A stretch of DNA of 64,000 nt from JBNARI01 sp049718765. Lineage in GTDB: Bacteria > Bacillota > Sulfobacillia > DUMF01. The stretch lies in NCBI GenBank assembly GCA_049718765.1, contig JBNARI010000001.1, forward strand, positions 161,233-225,232, given 5' to 3'. Each line of letters opens with the position of its first letter. Position 1 is the first letter of the stretch. Positions 60,071 through 64,000 of this stretch are shown here, one piece after another. The notes under the pieces are model-generated. The model saw nothing but the letters and a program-made list of their open reading frames with translations. It made no database searches and was not told where the DNA came from. Position numbers and translations under genes: made by a program.

Positions 60071-61221
60071 TTGGACCAACCCTCCATAATCACTTTCTGC
60101 AACGCCTGAGCTGCGCAACCTTGTTGGACAGGAACGCCCAGCTCCGAGATGGCCATTTCCACTGCAGCCACACTGGCCAGAGCGTCGTACCAAGTGACGT
60201 ATCCCATATGGCCAATCCTAAACACCTTACCCTCGAGATGGTCTTGGCCTCCTGCCAGCACTACCCCGTACTTCCGCTTGACAAGGGACGTAATCTTGCC
60301 AGCTTCGACGCCTTCGGGTGCTTTAATTGCTGTCACAGTGGGGGAAGCAGCGTGTTCAGGTGCAAGGGTTTCCAAGCCAGCAGCCCTGCACCCCTCACGT
60401 ACCCCTTTTGCAATAAGTTGGTGCCTGCGGTATACCGCTTCATAACCTTCTTCCTCGATGAGGTCGAGCGCTGCTTCTAGGCCAAGCACCAGGGAAACTG
60501 AAGGGGTATAAGGCGTTTGGGGCCTGGGCTTGTCCAGGAACTTCTTCATCAACTGGAAATCCCAGTAGTACCTATGGCTGGCCACGAGCTTGCTCTTTTC
60601 CATGGCACGTTTGCTTGCCACCACTATTGCCAACCCGGGGGGCAGCATCAGCGCTTTTTGGGAAGCACTGGCCAACACATCGATGCCCCAATCGTCCTGG
60701 TTGATCTGGACTGCTCCCAGCGAGCTCACAGCGTCCACCACGAGCATCACTTGTTCTGGTACGGCCTGCCTCAGCGCTTTGAGGTCGTTGATTGCGCCTG
60801 TAGAGGTCTCGTTATGCGTCAGGAAGCAACACGTGGCACCAGCGCGTTGGGCGAAGAAGCGACGCACTTCGTCGGGATCGGCTTGCTCTCCCCATGGGAA
60901 CTCCAGGTAGTGCACCAAGGCGCCGTGCCTCTTCAGGATCTCTGCAAATCGTTTTCCGAAGGAGCCAATGCTCACCGCTACTACCTCTTCCCCTGGAGAC
61001 ACCATGTTGACAGCTGCGGCCTCCAGGGCTCCGGTTCCAGATCCAGGGAAAAGCATCGGGGTTCCAGAGGAACTGATCAAGCGTTTGAGCTTTGCAAGCA
61101 CTCTTCCAAAGGCGTCTTCGAACTCAACGCCTCTGTGGTTGATCATCGGCGAGATCATCTTTTGGTACACTTCTGGCGCAACTTGGGTTGGACCAGGTAC
61201 CATGAGCAGTTGTTTCTTCAC
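60067..61221 (-). CDS. Class V alanine-glyoxylate/serine-pyruvate aminotransferase family
   Basis: A 384-residue PLP enzyme: MVPGPTQVAPEVYQKM, FPGSGTGALEAAAVN, THNETSTGAIND, VDAVSSLGAV and the PLP lysine in SASQKALMLPPGL. Coupled to serA and behind a probable serine T-box, it most likely transaminates a 3-hydroxypyruvate-type intermediate in serine synthesis in place of SerC, with glyoxylate or pyruvate activity as alternatives. GTG 61221 follows GGAAGGGAG. Confidence 0.85.
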   Translation of the reverse strand: MKKQLLMVPGPTQVAPEVYQKMISPMINHRGVEFEDAFGRVLAKLKRLISSSGTPMLFPGSGTGALEAAAVNMVSPGEEVVAVSIGSFGKRFAEILKRHGALVHYLEFPWGEQADPDEVRRFFAQRAGATCCFLTHNETSTGAINDLKALRQAVPEQVMLVVDAVSSLGAVQINQDDWGIDVLASASQKALMLPPGLAIVVASKRAMEKSKLVASHRYYWDFQLMKKFLDKPRPQTPYTPSVSLVLGLEAALDLIEEEGYEAVYRRHQLIAKGVREGCRAAGLETLAPEHAASPTVTAIKAPEGVEAGKITSLVKRKYGVVLAGGQDHLEGKVFRIGHMGYVTWYDALASVAAVEMAISELGVPVQQGCAAQALQKVIMEGWSK

Positions 61222-61249
61222 TTAGGACACTCCCTTCCAAGGATTGGGC

Positions 61250-61514
61250 TTCATAATACAGAAGCCCCCCGCCCACGACAGGGGCGGGGGGCCCGCGGTG
61301 CCACCCTGATTTGGCTTGTGCGCTCGGCAGAGCACTCAAGCCCTCGTTACGCTTTAACGGGCGACCGTTCACTTAGTCGGCACATGCCGTTTCCGTGATA
61401 AGCCTCCGAGGTGGAAGTTGCCACGCTCCTCCACCAGTTCCCACCGTTCCTGGTTCTCTTTAGGGGCAGCGTGCCAAACTCCTCTTCACCGGCACTGGCG
61501 CTATGAGGTTGTTG
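61250..61514 (-). promoter_or_regulatory. T-box leader of the aminotransferase-serA operon, probably serine-responsive
   Basis: The minus strand carries the T-box AGGGTGGCACCGCG (61307-61294) followed by a very strong terminator: GGGCGGGGGGC/GCCCCCCGCCC arms at 61282-61292 and 61264-61274. Upstream stem I elements are visible (AAAGAGAACCAGG...GGGAACTGGTGG). The specifier region AACTTCCACCTCGGAGG contains TCC, a serine codon, which fits the serine-synthesis genes downstream. Confidence 0.9.
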
Positions 61515-61520
61515 CCACAG

Positions 61521-61548
61521 ATTATAGCATACCTTTTTCAGATCACAA
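61521..61548 (-). promoter_or_regulatory. Sigma-A promoter of the serine T-box leader
   Basis: Minus strand TTGTGA (61548-61543), 16 bases, TATAAT (61526-61521). It overlaps the last codons of dapA, so the serine operon has its own start just after dapBA. Confidence 0.6.
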
Positions 61549-62427
61549 GAGGCCCACTTCTTGCAGAACCCCCCTTAGCTGTTCTTCCTCCTTCTGGGTG
61601 AGGGGGAGCAGGGGCAGCCTGAGCCCACCTACTGGGAACCCCACCATTTTCATGGCTGCCTTGACCGGGCTCGGGTTTGTTGTGAAGAACAGCCCTTTGA
61701 ACAGTGGGAAATACTTCAGGTGGATTTCCAAGGCCTTCTGCCAATTGCCTGCTTGGAAGCTTTCAACCATTTGCCGGAGCTGCCGTGCAATGAGGTGCGA
61801 AGCCACAGAAACCACACCCTTGGCTCCAAGGGCGAGCATGGGCAGTGTCAGACTGTCGTCACCGCTGTACACCTGGAACCCTGGAGGGGCGGCCCGGCAT
61901 ATCTCGGACACTTGATCCAAATTACCTCCAGCTTCCTTCAACGCCACAATGTTGGGCACATCCTGAGCCAGGTGAACCACGGTGGCAGGGTCTATGTTCC
62001 TGCCAGTCCGCCCGGGCACGTTGTAAAGCATGACCGGAAGGCGAGTGGACTGCGCTACAGCCTTGAAGTGGGCGTAAAGCGCGTTTTGGGGTGGCTTGTT
62101 GTAGTAAGGGGTCACAAGCAGTACTGCGTCCGCACCGACCTCCTCCGCTTTCTTGGTTAGGAGCACGCTTTGCCTGGTGTCGTTGGAACCGGTGCCCACC
62201 ATGACTGGAACCCTGCCCCGGGCTGCCTTTATGACTGTCCGCCACAGCTCCACCTTCTCTTCGATGGAAAGCGTAGGCGACTCACCGGTGGTCCCTGTCA
62301 CTAGCAAGCCGTCTGATCCCAGGTCGATCAGATAGTCCACAAGTTGCGCAGTTCGCTCCAGGTCCACTTCCAGGTTCTCAGTAAACGGTGTCACCATTGC
62401 AGTGATCACTGTGCCAAATCGGGTCAC
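61543..62427 (-). CDS. dapA: 4-Hydroxy-tetrahydrodipicolinate synthase
   Basis: Condenses aspartate semialdehyde and pyruvate, the first lysine/DAP-specific step. About 294 residues: GTVITAMVTPF, GTTGESPTLSIEEKVEL, TPYYNKPPQNALYAHF, YNVPGRTG, the Schiff-base lysine in IVALKEAGG and VYSGDDS. GTG 62427 (AAAGGAG 8 bases upstream) gives the family N-terminus; ATG 62433 and GTG 62436 in the same frame overlap the dapB stop. Confidence 0.95.
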   Translation of the reverse strand: MTRFGTVITAMVTPFTENLEVDLERTAQLVDYLIDLGSDGLLVTGTTGESPTLSIEEKVELWRTVIKAARGRVPVMVGTGSNDTRQSVLLTKKAEEVGADAVLLVTPYYNKPPQNALYAHFKAVAQSTRLPVMLYNVPGRTGRNIDPATVVHLAQDVPNIVALKEAGGNLDQVSEICRAAPPGFQVYSGDDSLTLPMLALGAKGVVSVASHLIARQLRQMVESFQAGNWQKALEIHLKYFPLFKGLFFTTNPSPVKAAMKMVGFPVGGLRLPLLPLTQKEEEQLRGVLQEVGLL

Positions 62428-62432
62428 AGGCA

Positions 62433-63245
62433 TCACTCCTTTGCCCGCGTTTCTAGCAAATTCTCCAGACCATACACCACACCGTTGATGTGGGGCACCT
62501 TTTTCACCGCCAGCAAAACGCCTGGCATGAACGAGTCACGGCTCATGCACTCATGGGTGAGGAGAAGCCTTTCGCCACGGCTACCCGCCACAACAGTGTG
62601 CTGGGCCAAGAAGCCTGGGAGACGGACGCTATGGATCCTGATGCCTCCAAGCTGGGCGCCCCGGGCTCCAGGGAGTTTCTCGTGGCCCATGCTGTCTTTG
62701 GAAGCGCTCGCTCTGGCGCGGGCGATTGCTTCGGCGTACCTGATTGCGGTTCCAGAGGGGGCGTCCAGTTTGGCGTCGTGGTGAGTTTCCACGATTTCGA
62801 TTTGGGGAAAGATCTTGGACACCTCTAGGGCCAGTTTCAGCAAGAGCACTGCACCTAGAGAAAAGTTGGGAGCAATCACTGCGTTCTTGCCGTGGCGCTC
62901 GAAAGTGCACGCAATCTCGGGTATGTCGGATTCCCTCAGCCCGCTTGTGCCGACTACCGCGTGAGCCTTGTGTTCAGCGATCACCTTCAAGTTTTGCTTT
63001 ACAGAGGCGGGAGTTGTGAAGTCTACAACCACGTCTGGCTTCCCGCTATCTATGGCGTCTTCAAGGCTGGGTAGGAGCACTATTCCGACAGGATTGCGTC
63101 CAATCAGGGTGCCCACGTCCTGGCCCACCCCGTTTGACCGGCCCGCTGCTCCTACCAACTCCAGATCGGGGTCGTCCAGCACAGCCTTGACAACCTCCCG
63201 GCCCATGCGCCCGTTAGCTCCACAAACCACAACGCGAATGCCCAT
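62433..63245 (-). CDS. dapB: 4-Hydroxy-tetrahydrodipicolinate reductase
   Basis: Second DAP-pathway step. The 270-residue protein has the nucleotide motif VVCGANGRMGREVVKAV, DFTTPASVKQNL, GTSGL, the catalytic ETHHDAKLDAPSGTA and a C-terminal HECMSRDSFMPGVLLAVKKV. ATG 63245 follows GGTGGAG. First gene of dapBA, whose product DAP also feeds peptidoglycan. Confidence 0.95.
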   Translation of the reverse strand: MGIRVVVCGANGRMGREVVKAVLDDPDLELVGAAGRSNGVGQDVGTLIGRNPVGIVLLPSLEDAIDSGKPDVVVDFTTPASVKQNLKVIAEHKAHAVVGTSGLRESDIPEIACTFERHGKNAVIAPNFSLGAVLLLKLALEVSKIFPQIEIVETHHDAKLDAPSGTAIRYAEAIARARASASKDSMGHEKLPGARGAQLGGIRIHSVRLPGFLAQHTVVAGSRGERLLLTHECMSRDSFMPGVLLAVKKVPHINGVVYGLENLLETRAKE

Positions 63246-63516
63246 GGCTCTCCACCTTCACATTCTTTGACATAAGTAGACTGTTACTTCAGTTGACACA
63301 GGGTTGGGTTGCTAGCACAATCAACTTGGCGATTGGGGCTACTCTAGCACCCCCTCTCACAGCTTGCCGCGACTTGGCCAAGAATGGCCCTCTGGCTTTG
63401 GGCGCAAGAGTTCTTATGCAAGTGAGTCTCCGAACAGCGCTTCCTAACTCTGGCTGACACTTACTTCCTCTGTCTGGTAATGCCGTGCTAGTCGAACCTC
63501 TGTTCGGTTGAACACC
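63246..63516. other. Intergenic region between the TnpB-like remnant and dapB, no gene recognised
   Basis: About 270 bases. I see no ORF with family resemblance and no lysine-riboswitch landmarks. Short transposase-like codon runs in a shifted frame extend from the remnant to about 63444. A promoter for dapBA must lie here but I could not choose one with confidence. Confidence 0.5.
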
Positions 63517-63990
63517 TCAAACTTGTGCCAGATCTTTAGATAATTTTCCTTCCTGGAGGAGAAGCAAATTCCCTTTACCCCCGAATACCGCGGGCGGGAC
63601 TTCACCCCTCTCCAGGAAGCCTTTCCAGTAGGCCAGCCTACCCCGGAGCCTGGCAATACGGGCCAGTATGCCCTGGCGGCGGAGCTTTTCTTTGGTACGT
63701 TCCAGCTTCTCTTCGGACTTCTCTATCTTCGCCTCCAGATCCAATACGTGCATCCTCACCTGTTCCCTTTGGCTCTCAATGGTGGCCCTGGCGTCCTCAA
63801 CAGCCCACTGGCACCAGCGGGCATTGAGGTCTTTGACTATTTCTCCGGGTTCTTTTCCCCGCCTGAGGGCCTGGTAAGCAGTTCGTTCGGCAGCTTGAAA
63901 CCGGCGCATGAAGGAAACCAGCTTTTCTTCTGCCTCCCTGTCCGGGTATATCCTGCCAGGTAGGGTTATTATGTCAGCAGGCTTATTCAC
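63517..63990 (-). pseudogene. Truncated TnpB/IS605 OrfB-like transposase remnant
   Basis: A 157-residue N-terminal piece: ITLPGRIYPDREAEEKLVSFMRRFQAAERTAYQAL, a lysine-rich coiled-coil region (KIEKSEEKLERTKEKLRR), and VPPAVFGGKGNLLLLQEGKLS, similar to the region before the RuvC domain in OrfB-like transposases. The frame stops at 63517. A second frame continues KIWHKFEVFNRTEVRLARHY to 63444, so a frameshift ended the gene. The RuvC catalytic part and any tnpA are not visible. GTG start 63990 after AAAAGG. Confidence 0.55.
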
Positions 63991-64000
63991 CTTTTGCTGC

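Noticed and set aside
60517..61398. 293-codon plus-strand frame
   Set aside because: Antisense to the serine-operon aminotransferase and its T-box; no family-like segments.
63246..63516. Lysine riboswitch upstream of dapB
   Set aside because: The conserved lysine-aptamer blocks are not present on the minus strand.
1..64000. CRISPR arrays, prophage, tRNA or rRNA genes
   Set aside because: No regularly spaced repeats, phage structural genes or tRNA-like cloverleaf/TTCGAATC patterns were seen when reading through the gaps.

Overview
The window looks like chromosome from an anaerobic, Gram-positive Firmicute, probably from the clostridial/Peptococcaceae-like side. Evidence: two T-box leaders, a ykkC-type (probable ppGpp) riboswitch, a perfect CIRCE element on groESL, sigma-A promoters, GatCAB, ComEC and a KinB-like soluble kinase. 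Anaerobiosis is suggested by a glycyl-radical enzyme with its activase, a tungsten-type aldehyde ferredoxin oxidoreductase, many ferredoxin-like proteins and a probable Re-type citrate synthase. TTG and GTG starts are common. No tRNA, rRNA, CRISPR array or prophage was seen.

Layout. 1-5574: tail of a purine operon (purF-purM-purN-purH-purD) ending in a queT-like transporter gene. 5639-20166: a catabolic island. It holds a PAS/AAA+/Fis sigma-54 activator, two tandem 18-bp palindromes and a canonical -24/-12 promoter, then a sodium:solute symporter, an M24/creatinase-like protein without the usual metal ligands, a HypD-like glycyl-radical enzyme with its activase, a decayed FCD/GntR regulator, a five-gene amino-acid/amine dehydrogenase complex, a polyferredoxin and an AOR. 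20322-20958: RseC-like and HMA-domain proteins. 20934-30752: a helicase-C-like protein, a histidine kinase, pcrA, ligA and gatCAB. 30810-37608: a GarR-like reductase, a radical SAM protein, and a likely 2-oxoglutarate branch (icd, LeuD/LeuC-like aconitase, divergent NifV-like synthase). 37634-44895: tandem ppGpp riboswitch and T-box ahead of ilvH-ilvC-leuA-leuB-ilvE-ilvB. 44872-51513: hisC, an MBL-fold hydrolase, asd, hutH, hom, rpsT. 51517-58385: capA-like, holA, comEC, groEL-groES. 58472-63245: serA, aminotransferase with a T-box, dapA, dapB. The right edge holds a truncated TnpB-like transposase.

How it may work together. The island could import a small amine, amino acid or imino acid under sigma-54 control. 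The symporter, glycyl-radical enzyme and flavin dehydrogenase complex would feed an aldehyde or imine to AOR, which would reduce ferredoxin. A hydroxyproline/proline route (both substrates to pyrroline-5-carboxylate/glutamate semialdehyde, then glutamate) fits the glycyl-radical-enzyme residues best. The creatinase-like M24 protein and sarcosine-oxidase-like subunits leave a creatine/sarcosine-type route open. The rest is mostly amino-acid biosynthesis: branched-chain, Ser, the Asp family (asd, hom, dapA, dapB) and 2-oxoglutarate. Several of these loci carry RNA-level control.
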